DNA of 64,000 bases from the NCBI RefSeq assembly GCF_022369515.1, contig NZ_CP059724.1, forward strand, positions 5,022,001 to 5,086,000, given 5' to 3'. Shown piece by piece: positions 41,883 through 50,169 of the stretch; position 1 is the first letter of the stretch; every line of letters begins with the position of its first letter. Source of the stretch: Paenibacillus sp. 19GGS1-52 (GTDB taxonomy: Bacteria > Bacillota > Bacilli > Paenibacillales > Paenibacillaceae). The notes beneath the pieces are model-generated. The model was not told where the DNA came from, did not search any database, and worked only from the letters and a program-made list of their open reading frames with translations. The translations under genes and the position numbers were made by a program.

Positions 41883-43778
41883 TTACCGGTTCAGCAAGCT
41901 TCCCACATACTTCAGCAGCTCATTCGCGCAGATTGGGCAGTAGTCATGCCCGTCGATGAGTCTGGCACAGACCTCGTTAATCCGCTTCAGTTGGCTCTCA
42001 TCCGGTGTTTTGGAGGAGGTAGTGATCTTGACGATATCCTTGAGGTCGGTAAACAGCTTCTTCTCAATCGCTTCGCGCAGCCGGTCGTGATTGTTGTATT
42101 CGAACTTTTTCCCTTTACGGGAATAAGCGGAGATACGGATCAGGATCTCTTCGCGGAAAGCCTTCTTGGCATTCTCAGAGATGCCGATCTGCTCTTCAAT
42201 GGAACGCATCAGCCGCTCATCCGGCTCCATCTCCTCATCGGTCAGCGGGTCACGGATTTTGGACCAGTTGCAGAAGGCTTCGATGTTGTCGAGATAATTC
42301 TCGAACAGCGTCTTGGCCGACTCCTCGAAGGAGTAGACGAAGGCCTTTTGCACTTCACTTTTGGCCAAAATATCATACTCCTTGCGGGCAATGGAGATGA
42401 AATTCAAATACCGCTCCCGCTCCTCCTTCGTAATGGAAGGATGCTGATCCAGGCCGTCCTTGATCGCTCGCAGCACATCGAGTGCGTTCATGCACTGCAG
42501 ATCCCCTTTAATCAAGGCGCTGGAAATACGATTGATGACATAACGTGGATCGATGCCGGACATCCCTTCATCCAGATATTCCGTCTGCATCTCCTTGAGA
42601 TCAGCCTCTTTATAGCCCTCGACCTCTTCACCGTCATACATGCGCAGCTTCTTGATCAGATCCATGCCCTGCTTCTTGCTCTCCTTCAGCCGGGTCAGAA
42701 TAGAGAAAATCGCCGCAGCACGCAGCGCATGTGGAGCAATATGCACATGATTCATGTCGCTCTGAGCGATCAGCTTTGCGTAGATTTTTTCCTCTTCCGA
42801 TACTCTCAGGTTGTAGGGTACAGGCATAACAATCATGCGGGATTGGAGGGCTTCATTTTTTTTGTTGGAGATAAAGGATTTATATTCCGTCTCATTCGTA
42901 TGTGCAATGATAAGCTCATCGGCACTGATCAACGCGAACCGTCCAGCCTTGAAATTCCCCTCTTGGGTCAGTGACAGCAGGTTCCACAGAAATTTCTCAT
43001 CGCATTTCAACATTTCCTGAAACTCCATCAGGCCACGGTTGGCTTTGTTCAGCTCCCCATCGAAGCGATAGGCACGCGGATCGGATTCAGAACCGAATTC
43101 AGTAATGGTTGAGAAATCAATGCTGCCTGTTAGGTCGGCGATATCCTGCGATTTCGGATCAGACGGACTGAAAGTTCCAATACCTACCCGCTCTTCCTCC
43201 GACAAAAGCACCCGCACCACCCGCACCTGCTCGATATCGCCCTTGTATTCATTCTTCAGCCGCATCTGGCAGGATGGGCACAGGTTGCCCTCGATGCGCA
43301 CGCTGAGCTCCTTCTCAATCTCTGGACGCAGCTCCAAGGGAATTAAATGCAGCGGGTCCTCATGCATCGGGCAGCCCTCAATGGCATATACCGCCCCTGC
43401 ATCCGTGCGCGAATATTGCTCCAGCCCCCGCTTGAGCAGTGTGACCAGTGTGGACTTGCCTCCACTGACGGGTCCCATCAGCAGCAGTATCCGTTTACGT
43501 ACGTCAAGCCGCCGCGCCGCCGAATGAAAGTACTCCTCCACCAGCTTTTCCACCGCACGATCCAGTCCAAATATCTCTTGTTCAAAAAACTTATACCGCT
43601 TGCGTCCGTTTATGTCCTCTACGCCGTGAGACTTAATCATGTCGTACACACGGGAATGAGCCGTTTTGGCGGGAGAAGGATCTTTTCTAAGCAGTTCTAT
43701 ATAGTCCTTGAAGGTTCCACTCCATGCCAAACGATCATTCTCAGCCCGATATGTTGCTATACGCTCAAAAATATCCAT
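41883..43778 (-). CDS. prkA: PrkA AAA+ serine kinase/protease-like protein
   Basis: 631 residues, full length for PrkA, a sporulation-linked AAA+ protein with kinase and, by later work, Lon-like protease activity. The N-terminal PrkA AAA domain has Walker A LLMGPVSGGKST (about 99-110); CPMHEDPLHLIP and GNLCPSCQMRL are conserved in the family, as is the C-terminal PrkA domain (KSEVQKAFVYSFEESAKTLF). ATG follows AAGAGGAGGCAGCGAGCC. It normally clusters with yhbH and spoVR; yhbH is missing here and spoVR is about 7.3 kb away in the opposite orientation. Confidence 0.95.
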   Translation of the reverse strand: MDIFERIATYRAENDRLAWSGTFKDYIELLRKDPSPAKTAHSRVYDMIKSHGVEDINGRKRYKFFEQEIFGLDRAVEKLVEEYFHSAARRLDVRKRILLLMGPVSGGKSTLVTLLKRGLEQYSRTDAGAVYAIEGCPMHEDPLHLIPLELRPEIEKELSVRIEGNLCPSCQMRLKNEYKGDIEQVRVVRVLLSEEERVGIGTFSPSDPKSQDIADLTGSIDFSTITEFGSESDPRAYRFDGELNKANRGLMEFQEMLKCDEKFLWNLLSLTQEGNFKAGRFALISADELIIAHTNETEYKSFISNKKNEALQSRMIVMPVPYNLRVSEEEKIYAKLIAQSDMNHVHIAPHALRAAAIFSILTRLKESKKQGMDLIKKLRMYDGEEVEGYKEADLKEMQTEYLDEGMSGIDPRYVINRISSALIKGDLQCMNALDVLRAIKDGLDQHPSITKEERERYLNFISIARKEYDILAKSEVQKAFVYSFEESAKTLFENYLDNIEAFCNWSKIRDPLTDEEMEPDERLMRSIEEQIGISENAKKAFREEILIRISAYSRKGKKFEYNNHDRLREAIEKKLFTDLKDIVKITTSSKTPDESQLKRINEVCARLIDGHDYCPICANELLKYVGSLLNR

Positions 43779-43861
43779 GGCTCGCTGCCTCCTCTTGCGC
43801 TCCTATTGCCCCAATCGCATTCAAAAGTGTACTACATACCTATGCGGCAAGCTCGGAATAG

Positions 43862-43888
43862 TTGACCTCTTTTTTGCTGTGCTATAAT
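43862..43888 (+). promoter_or_regulatory. Extended -10 promoter of the DUF2161 gene
   Basis: TGCTATAAT (TATAAT at 43883-43888) gives an extended -10 element; TTGACC upstream is 15 bases away, rather close. Start near 43895. Confidence 0.5.
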
Positions 43889-43935
43889 AGAGAATCATTA
43901 AATCCCCAGGAAAAATGGCACGGGAGTGACGAAGG

Positions 43936-44796
43936 ATGGCGGTACGACATGAAACGGAGCTTTATGCTCCTTTGAAGGTTTTTTTTGAGCAGCAGGGGTA
44001 TGTCATTAAGGGTGAGGTACGCACCTGTGATCTGGTGGGTGTGCGGGAGAACGAGGAGCAGCCACTCATTGTGGAGATGAAAAAATCGTTCAATCTTGCC
44101 TTGCTGCTGCAAGGCGTGGAACGGTTGCGCCTAAGCCCCACCGTCTATCTCGCCGTGGAACGCGTCCGGGATAAGAAGGGCGCGGTGAACCAGCGCTGGG
44201 GTGAACTCAGCGGGTTATGCCGCCGCCTTGGTCTCGGCCTCATCACCGTGACCTTCTACAAGACCAAGCCGCCGGTGGTCGAGGTTCTCGTCCTTCCGGA
44301 CGAGACCTTGCCTCTGCAGCGCAGCGGCGGACGGCGGCGCGAGCGGCTGCTGCTGGAGTTCCGTGAGCGCAGCGGCGACTACAACACCGGCGGCAGCACA
44401 GGCGTCAAGCTTGTCACCGCCTACCGCGAAAAGGCGCTGCGCGTGGCGCTCTCGCTGCAGGCCGCCGAAGCGGAGGCGCGCTTGGCCGCGCTGCGCCAAC
44501 AGAACGGCGTGGCGGCAGACCCCGCTGCTCCAGCTGAGGCTGGAGCAGCGGGAAGAGCCGCCGAGCGCAGGGTGGGCCGCACAGCGATGCCCACCAGCAG
44601 CACCGCTGGCGTTACGCCGGCTGAGCTGCGCAAGCGCAGCGGGGTGCCGAACGCGGCACTCATGCTGCAGCATAACTACTACGGCTGGTTCTCACGTGTT
44701 GCCCGCGGCCGGTACATACTGACAGCCGCAGGAGCAGCCGCGTTGATTGAATATGCGGCCATAGCGGAGACCAGCGCCGCACGCAGTGAGCAATGA
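43936..44796 (+). CDS. DUF2161 protein with PD-(D/E)XK nuclease-like fold
   Basis: 286 residues. The N-terminal 110 residues follow the PD-(D/E)XK plan: LYAPLKVFFEQQGYVIKGEV, then TCDLVGV with an Asp, and LIVEMKKSFN giving the E-x-K pair. The second half is Ala/Arg-rich and of much higher GC content than the neighbours, ending in a winged-helix-like segment (PAELRKRSGVPNAALMLQ). Bases 44521-44552 form a perfect 14-bp inverted repeat coding PAAPAEAGAAG. Role in DNA or RNA processing is possible; none is proven. Confidence 0.75.
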   Translation: MAVRHETELYAPLKVFFEQQGYVIKGEVRTCDLVGVRENEEQPLIVEMKKSFNLALLLQGVERLRLSPTVYLAVERVRDKKGAVNQRWGELSGLCRRLGLGLITVTFYKTKPPVVEVLVLPDETLPLQRSGGRRRERLLLEFRERSGDYNTGGSTGVKLVTAYREKALRVALSLQAAEAEARLAALRQQNGVAADPAAPAEAGAAGRAAERRVGRTAMPTSSTAGVTPAELRKRSGVPNAALMLQHNYYGWFSRVARGRYILTAAGAAALIEYAAIAETSAARSEQ

Positions 44797-44834
44797 TTTC
44801 ATCCTCTCCTCTAAGCCACCAGAGAGGCCAGATA

Positions 44835-44885
44835 AGACAAACAGCAAGCTTCCCATTGATTCGGAAGCTTGCTGTTTGTCTCCTT
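44835..44885 (+). terminator. Long perfect terminator hairpin after the DUF2161 gene
   Basis: A 19-bp perfect stem (44835-44853 with 44863-44881; arms AGACAAACAGCAAGCTTCC and complement) with a nine-base loop; T-rich sequence follows. Confidence 0.85.
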
Positions 44886-45186
44886 TGCATTTCTAAAAAA
44901 TGACTTAAGACCAAAATAGTGGTTGGTTAATAAATTCGATCGAACACACAACGAGGCTGTTTTACTTTTCTCCTCTGTTCGGCGGACTGTACAGACGCTA
45001 TTTCACTTTCGAGCGGGTATACTGAGCATGATGCGGACACAGCAGACACTATTGAAGCAGAAACAGTTCCTTTTGCGAGGAAAGCTGGTTGATAACGTCT
45101 CTGGAGTCCGTCAAACTCCCAAATCTCCTGATTTCTAGCAAATAAGCGCTTCTCAGTCCGGTTTCCGGCTTACGCTCTCTTTCCCT
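44886..45186. other. Intergenic stretch without a supported gene
   Basis: An open frame at 44923-45138 has no ribosome site and no recognisable protein character. No hairpin or promoter stands out. Confidence 0.4.
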
Positions 45187-46404
45187 TCAACTGCGTGCAG
45201 TGAATTCAGTAACCGCCTCGCTCATCAAATTCATGCCCAACAGCAGCTCATCCCGGCCGGGATGACTGAAATTAAGACGAATGTAATTCGCTCCACCGTC
45301 CACGCTGCATAAAGGTCCTGGTAAAAAAGCGACTCCTTTACCCAGTGCACATTTTAGCAACGCCAGTGCATCAAGACCCTCTGGCAGCGAAACCCAGAGG
45401 AACATGCCACCATCTGGCATGTCGTAGGAGCTGTTCTTCCACGCAGGACGTTTAAGCAGCTCCGCCATCAGTTTCAGCCGCGTATTATATTCGCGGTTTA
45501 AGAGGGCGATATGCTCACGCAGATCGAAGGCAGAAACGTCCAGCAAATGATGCAGCAGCCGCTGATTGAGTGAGCTCGACTGCCAATCCGCCATCTGCTT
45601 GGCGGCAGTCATCATGCCAATCAGTTCCTGACTGCCTGCCGCCCAGCCCGTCCGCAGCGCAGGCGCGACTGTTTTGCTGAAAGAGCCGATATATAGCACA
45701 TGCCCACCAGAGCTTACATTTTCCAGCGCATACAGGGAGGGGTACCTTTTGCCTGGTTGCTCGCCATGTCTCTGGAAATGCAGATCGCCGTAGGAGTCGT
45801 CTTCCACAATCAGAACGTTATACGAGGTACACAGCTCCAGCACTTCCTTACGCCTCTGCAGGCTCCAGAGAATGCCGCTTGGATTCGTAAAGCTCGGCGT
45901 AGCGAACAGCATCTTCGGCCGATGCTGCTGAATCTGCCTGCGCAAATGATCCGGCAGCAGCCCTTCGCGATCGCCCTGCACCGGGATAATTACAGCCCCT
46001 TGCATCCGGAGTGCTTGCAGAAAGCCAGGAGAGGTTGGATTCTCCACCAGCACACGATCTCCAGGGTCAATATACACTCGTGACAGCAAATCAACCGCCT
46101 GCTGACTCCCTGTTGTCAGCAGAACTCCACCCTCAGTAACCTTTACCCCTTTAGCTGTGAGCCAGTCCCCGGTAAGCCAGTCCCGCAGCGGTGCATACCC
46201 TTCAGGATCTCCATATTGGAGAGCCCCGGCATCGGCGGATATCACTGTAGATGCTGCTTCCGCAAGCAGTGACAATGGAAACAGTTCTTCCGCGGGCAGT
46301 TCTTCAGCCAACGATATCAATGAGCCCCTCCGCATTTGCGTACGAATACTAAGCAGCGGTGAAGATAAAAGCGTATGTGCGCGAGCAGAAAACTCATATT
46401 TCAT
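45187..46404 (-). CDS. PLP-dependent aminotransferase, fold type I (2-aminoadipate aminotransferase-like)
   Basis: About 405 residues from the ATG at 46404 (MKYEFSARAHTLLSSP), which follows AAGGGGGATTTCGC; nine extra upstream codons lack a site. Typical elements: LQYGDPEGYAPLRDWLTGDW, LLTTGSQQAVDLLSRV, TPSFTNPSG, VEDDSYGDLHF and the PLP-lysine motif IGSFSKTVAPALRTGW. Length and motifs match MocR-like aminotransferases lacking the N-terminal HTH domain. It probably transaminates aromatic or aminoadipate-type substrates; the exact substrate cannot be told. Confidence 0.85.
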   Translation of the reverse strand: MKYEFSARAHTLLSSPLLSIRTQMRRGSLISLAEELPAEELFPLSLLAEAASTVISADAGALQYGDPEGYAPLRDWLTGDWLTAKGVKVTEGGVLLTTGSQQAVDLLSRVYIDPGDRVLVENPTSPGFLQALRMQGAVIIPVQGDREGLLPDHLRRQIQQHRPKMLFATPSFTNPSGILWSLQRRKEVLELCTSYNVLIVEDDSYGDLHFQRHGEQPGKRYPSLYALENVSSGGHVLYIGSFSKTVAPALRTGWAAGSQELIGMMTAAKQMADWQSSSLNQRLLHHLLDVSAFDLREHIALLNREYNTRLKLMAELLKRPAWKNSSYDMPDGGMFLWVSLPEGLDALALLKCALGKGVAFLPGPLCSVDGGANYIRLNFSHPGRDELLLGMNLMSEAVTEFTARS

Positions 46405-46473
46405 GCGAAATCCCCCTTTCCCTGGTACCAAGAATATTCCAGTCCGAACAGCATTATGTCGTAAGTCAGAGGG

Positions 46474-47130
46474 CTAGGCGTAGATTTTCCTATTTTGTCT
46501 GGAATATAGAGCAAACTTCTCAATGGCTTGCGCTCTCGTCGAAACGTCAAGCTTTACATAGATCTTTCGCAAATAATTATCGATGGAACGACGACTCACT
46601 TCTATTTCAAGTGCGATCTTGTCATAGGTAATACCTTGTACAATTCGCTCCATAATAAACGTCTCTATCTGAGTCATCTTCAGAATACCATCCAATCCTT
46701 TAGAGGAGGTAATTGGCCAGTAGCCCTTTTCCAGCCAATTCAGTGGCAGCGACAGGAAACCCTCGCGCAAACCCTGGATCAGCTGCAGCAATTGGCTGGG
46801 TGAAGCACCCTTATACAGGATGCCGCTGGCCCCGAGCTCAATTAGCGGCTGAAGCAGCTCCCGACCATCCTCATTGGTCATGACGACAAAATGAGAGATT
46901 GGCGAACTTTTTTTCATATCGAATAGCACATTCTCTACCGTACCTTCGGGTAAAGAGTAGTCTGCCAGCACTAGATCCGGTTGCCTATCCCGTACGTTGG
47001 AAGCGCCTTCGCCCCATGTGGAATACATCCCCACTACTTCAAGCTCCCCCCCTTCCTCCAAAATCAATTTTGTTCCCAGCATGCTCGTAGGATGACATCC
47101 CACTATGACCACCTGCCACACCTTCATCAT
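46474..47130 (-). CDS. LuxR/NarL-type response regulator with eroded receiver
   Basis: 218 residues from the ATG at 47130, eleven bases after AGGAGG; a TTG at 47139 is only two bases from that site. The receiver keeps the phospho-acceptor-like Asp (LVLADYSLPEG) and a Lys (ILYKGASP) but lacks the usual N-terminal acidic pair: VIVGCHPTSML stands where VxVDDH is normal. The C-terminal NarL-type HTH is normal (EIEVSRRSIDNYLRKIYVKL). No kinase gene is adjacent. It may act independently of phosphorylation. Confidence 0.8.
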   Translation of the reverse strand: MMKVWQVVIVGCHPTSMLGTKLILEEGGELEVVGMYSTWGEGASNVRDRQPDLVLADYSLPEGTVENVLFDMKKSSPISHFVVMTNEDGRELLQPLIELGASGILYKGASPSQLLQLIQGLREGFLSLPLNWLEKGYWPITSSKGLDGILKMTQIETFIMERIVQGITYDKIALEIEVSRRSIDNYLRKIYVKLDVSTRAQAIEKFALYSRQNRKIYA

Positions 47131-47350
47131 TAACGCCAAGACCTCCTGCTATTTATGTAGTTTACCCAGAATGGAAAGCGCCGCAGCGTTTTTCGGTTAA
47201 AACGCATGCAAGGATGTATGATGTCTTGTCCAATTCATTCTTTCTGTTACCTTGAATACGCCTATCAGATATTCCCATCTATAGAAATTGTATCGCAGTA
47301 GTTTAATAGGATGCAATTACTTTTTCCCGTTTTTGAGCTCTCTTTCATTT

Positions 47351-47379
47351 TTGCGAAAATAGTTAAAGTCTGATAGAAT
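47351..47379 (+). promoter_or_regulatory. Sigma-A promoter of the coiled-coil/NAGPA pair
   Basis: TTGCGA (47351-47356) and TAGAAT (47374-47379) are spaced by 17 bases; the start codon follows at 47416. Confidence 0.55.
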
Positions 47380-47415
47380 GAGGACTTGAAAAAAAGAATA
47401 ACCTGAGGTGATAAA

Positions 47416-47823
47416 ATGCAACCGCTAGCGGAATCGACACCGGTACACTCGCGCCGTACTACAGCGAGACACGGACCTTCCGTAAAATGGTTTTTACTGT
47501 TCTGGGTTATGATGATTGGATTTGGAATTTATGCTGTATACAGCTATACCAACCATCTGAAGCAGCAGGTGCTGAGCGAGCTTAGCACTCAAAGCCAACA
47601 GCAACTTACCGTTTTGAAGTCTGATTATGAAGCGAAAATTTCCGTGCTCTCTAGTGAAGTGAAGGATTTGCAGGATACGGTGCAGAGCTTTAATGAACTG
47701 CTAACCTTCACTAAAGATAATGCAAGCGCCAAGACAGACAACAGCAACAAACTCTATACCCAATTAAGCGAAGTTCGCAAGCAACTGGATGTCCTGAAGA
47801 AAAAAATGGATCTGCTCAAATGA
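47416..47823 (+). CDS. Single-pass membrane coiled-coil protein
   Basis: 135 residues. A basic N-terminus precedes one membrane helix (about 25-45, WFLLFWVMMIGFGIYAVYSY), followed by a long heptad-rich helix (LKSDYEAKISVLSSEVKDLQ) to the end. No catalytic domain. ATG follows TGAGGTGATAAA. Its TGA overlaps the ATG of the next gene (ATGA), so both products are made together; it may anchor or regulate the NAGPA enzyme in the wall space. Confidence 0.78.
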   Translation: MQPLAESTPVHSRRTTARHGPSVKWFLLFWVMMIGFGIYAVYSYTNHLKQQVLSELSTQSQQQLTVLKSDYEAKISVLSSEVKDLQDTVQSFNELLTFTKDNASAKTDNSNKLYTQLSEVRKQLDVLKKKMDLLK

Positions 47824-48887
47824 TGACCCCAGTCCAAAGAGTCAACCGTTTCTTCCTGCTCCTAACCGCTCCCTTCTTCGGCTTATTATTATGTCTATGG
47901 TGGTATCAGCCGCCGCTGCAGCTGAATCTTGATGTAGGACAGTTCTCCCCTATTGATGGACCTGTTCAGGAAACGGCTGTACTTCAGAAGGAACTGACTC
48001 TGGCCCAAAAAGCGGCTTCTTATACCATCGATTCTGTAAGTGCCAGCGCCAAGCTTTATAAAGAAACTACTACTGCAATGAATGCATTGGTAAGTACAGC
48101 CAAAGCCCAGAATAGCCGACCGGAACGAATCTATAACAACCGGATTACGGCCAAGCTCGGGATTCCATCCGAAGTCATTAGCAGCGATCGTATCACAATA
48201 GAACTATACCGGCTGAATCCCGGAAACTATAAAGCCTATGCACTAAAGATCAAGTTAAAAGATGCGACTGCGATGACAATGAGCCTTGCCGAGTCAAGCT
48301 CCGGTGGAGCTGAGACTACGATGCAGGCTGTAAATCGTTATGGAGCTGTCGCCGGAATTAACGCCGGAGGGTTTGCGGACAAAGCAGGCCAACGTTACCC
48401 ACTGAGCACCACTGTTGTTGGAGGCCAGTATTTGAACGGGTTTCAGCCAAGCTACAAGGATCTCAGCTTTGTGGGTCTTAACAAAGCGGGTCAATTAATC
48501 GGTGGCAAATTCTACAGTCGAACACAGCTGGATCAACTTGAACCGAAATTCGGTGCTACCTTTGTGCCTGTTCTGTTGCAGAATAATAGTAAGGTGCCTA
48601 TACCGGAGAAATGGAATTTGACTCCACTGCGTGCACCACGCACCGTAATGGGTAAATACAAAGATGATCAACTGTTAGTTCTAGTAGCGGATGGCTACAA
48701 TGAATACGGCAGCTCAGGAGCGACCTTGAAGGAGATTCAAGACAAACTGTACACCATGGGTGTAAGCGATGCTTATAATCTGGATGGTGGCGGCTCTTCG
48801 TCCCTGATTTTTAACGGAAAAGTAATTAATAAGCCATCCGATGGCAATCTTCGGCGCGTACCTACCAACTTCCTATTCTCCGAATGA
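47820..48887 (+). CDS. Phosphodiester glycosidase (NAGPA) family protein
   Basis: 355 residues. An N-terminal membrane anchor (about 10-28) is followed by a helical stretch and the NAGPA domain, with AVNRYGAVAGINAGGF and the hallmark YNLDGGGSSSLIF near the C-terminus. Bacterial members remove or trim phosphodiester-linked sugars of cell-wall or exopolysaccharide polymers. It is translationally coupled to the coiled-coil membrane protein before it. Substrate not determined. Confidence 0.85.
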   Translation: MMTPVQRVNRFFLLLTAPFFGLLLCLWWYQPPLQLNLDVGQFSPIDGPVQETAVLQKELTLAQKAASYTIDSVSASAKLYKETTTAMNALVSTAKAQNSRPERIYNNRITAKLGIPSEVISSDRITIELYRLNPGNYKAYALKIKLKDATAMTMSLAESSSGGAETTMQAVNRYGAVAGINAGGFADKAGQRYPLSTTVVGGQYLNGFQPSYKDLSFVGLNKAGQLIGGKFYSRTQLDQLEPKFGATFVPVLLQNNSKVPIPEKWNLTPLRAPRTVMGKYKDDQLLVLVADGYNEYGSSGATLKEIQDKLYTMGVSDAYNLDGGGSSSLIFNGKVINKPSDGNLRRVPTNFLFSE

Positions 48888-48991
48888 TTATCCAGTGCTG
48901 TCTATGCGTTACATCACATTTTCGTATATTTTTAAGGGGACGCAGGTTATAATCATGATAACGAATACATCCATTTCTGGAGGTGCCTAAC

Positions 48992-49096
48992 ATGACGTTC
49001 TCATTGACCTTTTGGATCGTTACCTTTGTATTTGTATTATTTCTGGCCGGGATCCTTACCTCATCTTACAATGATGACAAGACTAAGGGCCTTTAA
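48992..49096 (+). CDS. 34-residue single-span membrane peptide
   Basis: ATG at 48992 follows TGGAGGTGCCTAAC. The product MTFSLTFWIVTFVFVLFLAG and following ILTSSYNDDKTKGL has one membrane helix and a short charged tail. An intrinsic terminator follows at 49108, so this is a compact, independent unit of the sort seen for sporulation- or stress-induced small membrane proteins. Confidence 0.7.
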   Translation: MTFSLTFWIVTFVFVLFLAGILTSSYNDDKTKGL

Positions 49097-49107
49097 GACT
49101 AAGATGT

Positions 49108-49138
49108 CCCTGTAACCATATGGTTGCAGGGCCTTTTT
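49108..49138 (+). terminator. Terminator after the small membrane peptide gene
   Basis: CCCTGTAACC pairs with GGTTGCAGGG (one G-U) around CATA/TATGG and is followed by five T. Confidence 0.8.
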
Positions 49139-49150
49139 GGCTTAGTATAA

Positions 49151-49179
49151 GAAAAAGCACCACACATCAGTGCGGCGCT
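49151..49179 (-). terminator. Terminator after the AbrB-like gene
   Basis: On the minus strand AGCGCCGCAC pairs with GTGTGGTGCT (two G-U), followed by TTTTTC. Confidence 0.75.
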
Positions 49180-49223
49180 CTTTCATCATTAGCTAAACAT
49201 TACTTCGGGCAAACCTATAGAGC

Positions 49224-49478
49224 TTAGGCGTGTCTTGGCAGCTGTGTCATTTCAGTAAGGCATTGTGAACAAATAAAACGATCTTTATAGTCACTTACAC
49301 CCTCCATTGATCCACAAAAGACACATTTGGGGCGGTAACGCTCTAAGATGATATGGTCGCCCTGCACCAAAATTTCAACCGGGTCGCCTTCATTCATTTG
49401 ATACCTTTTACGTAGGGACTTAGGCAGAACAATTCTACCCAGCTGATCTACTTTACGGACAACACCAGCAGGTTTCAT
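49224..49478 (-). CDS. AbrB/SpoVT-like regulator with zinc ribbon
   Basis: 84 residues. The N-terminal AbrB swapped-hairpin DNA-binding domain (VVRKVDQLGRIVLPKSLRKR) is followed by a four-cysteine zinc ribbon (CVFCG..FICSQC), as in AbrB-family transition-state regulators of Firmicutes. ATG at 49478 is preceded by GGAGAGG at some distance. It probably controls growth-phase-dependent genes; targets are unknown. Confidence 0.88.
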   Translation of the reverse strand: MKPAGVVRKVDQLGRIVLPKSLRKRYQMNEGDPVEILVQGDHIILERYRPKCVFCGSMEGVSDYKDRFICSQCLTEMTQLPRHA

Positions 49479-49601
49479 ATCTAACGTACACCTCTCCTGT
49501 TCAACTAATTATATTAACTACTACTTTATTCGGCTCTAATCATTAATTTCGTTATTAAATTGTCGAATCCTGCTGAGAAAAATAAAAAATTTTGTCTTCT
49601 T

Positions 49602-50066
49602 TTAGACAAGTTCCGGAAAATCCAGTTGACGAAGCGCCTCATAGACGATTATCGCTGCTGAATTTGACAAATTTAGGGATCTAACCGCATTACTCATAGG
49701 TAAGCGCATGGTTGTTTCCTTACCAGCTTCCAAGATTTCTGCTGGCAAACCCTTTGTTTCCTTGCCGAATACAAAGAAATCACCATCCTGAAAGGTGAAA
49801 TCACAATAACGTTTCTCCGCTTTGGTCGTTGCATAGAAAAAACGTCCTTCGCTATATTTCTCTTGTACCTCAGCGAAAGAGTTATGGTATTCAATGTGGA
49901 CGGCATGCCAATAATCCAGTCCCGCCCGTTTCAAAGCTGCATCATCTGTACGGAAGCCAAGCGGATGCACCAAATGTAGATGTATGCCTGTTGCTGCGCA
50001 GGTACGGGAGATATTGCCGGTGTTCGCCGGGATTTCCGGTTCGACCAACACGATGTGAAGTGCCAT
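49602..50066 (-). CDS. trmL: tRNA (cytidine/uridine-34-2'-O)-methyltransferase TrmL
   Basis: 154 residues, the usual SPOUT length. LVEPEIPANTGNISRTCAAT at the start, VFGKETKGLP and RLPMSNAVRSLNLSNSAAI at the C-terminus form the trefoil-knot SAM site. It methylates the wobble ribose of tRNA-Leu isoacceptors. Stands alone between abrB-like and serC. Confidence 0.92.
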   Translation of the reverse strand: MALHIVLVEPEIPANTGNISRTCAATGIHLHLVHPLGFRTDDAALKRAGLDYWHAVHIEYHNSFAEVQEKYSEGRFFYATTKAEKRYCDFTFQDGDFFVFGKETKGLPAEILEAGKETTMRLPMSNAVRSLNLSNSAAIIVYEALRQLDFPELV

Positions 50067-50130
50067 ATGTCGATGTTCCTCTCTGTGGGCCTTAACTGCC
50101 CGGTAATTGAACCAGTATTATAACACAGAA

Positions 50131-50154
50131 AACCCTCCGCCCTTAGGCGGAAGG
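50131..50154 (-). terminator. Terminator after serC
   Basis: On the minus strand AACCTTCCGCC pairs with GGCGGAGGGTT around TAAG, followed by TTT. Confidence 0.75.
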
Positions 50155-50169
50155 TTATCAATAGTTTCA

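Noticed and set aside
41805..42974. 389-residue open frame on the plus strand
   Set aside because: Antisense to prkA; the length comes from the codon bias of prkA.
44923..45138. 71-residue frame before the aminotransferase gene
   Set aside because: No ribosome site and no protein-like composition.
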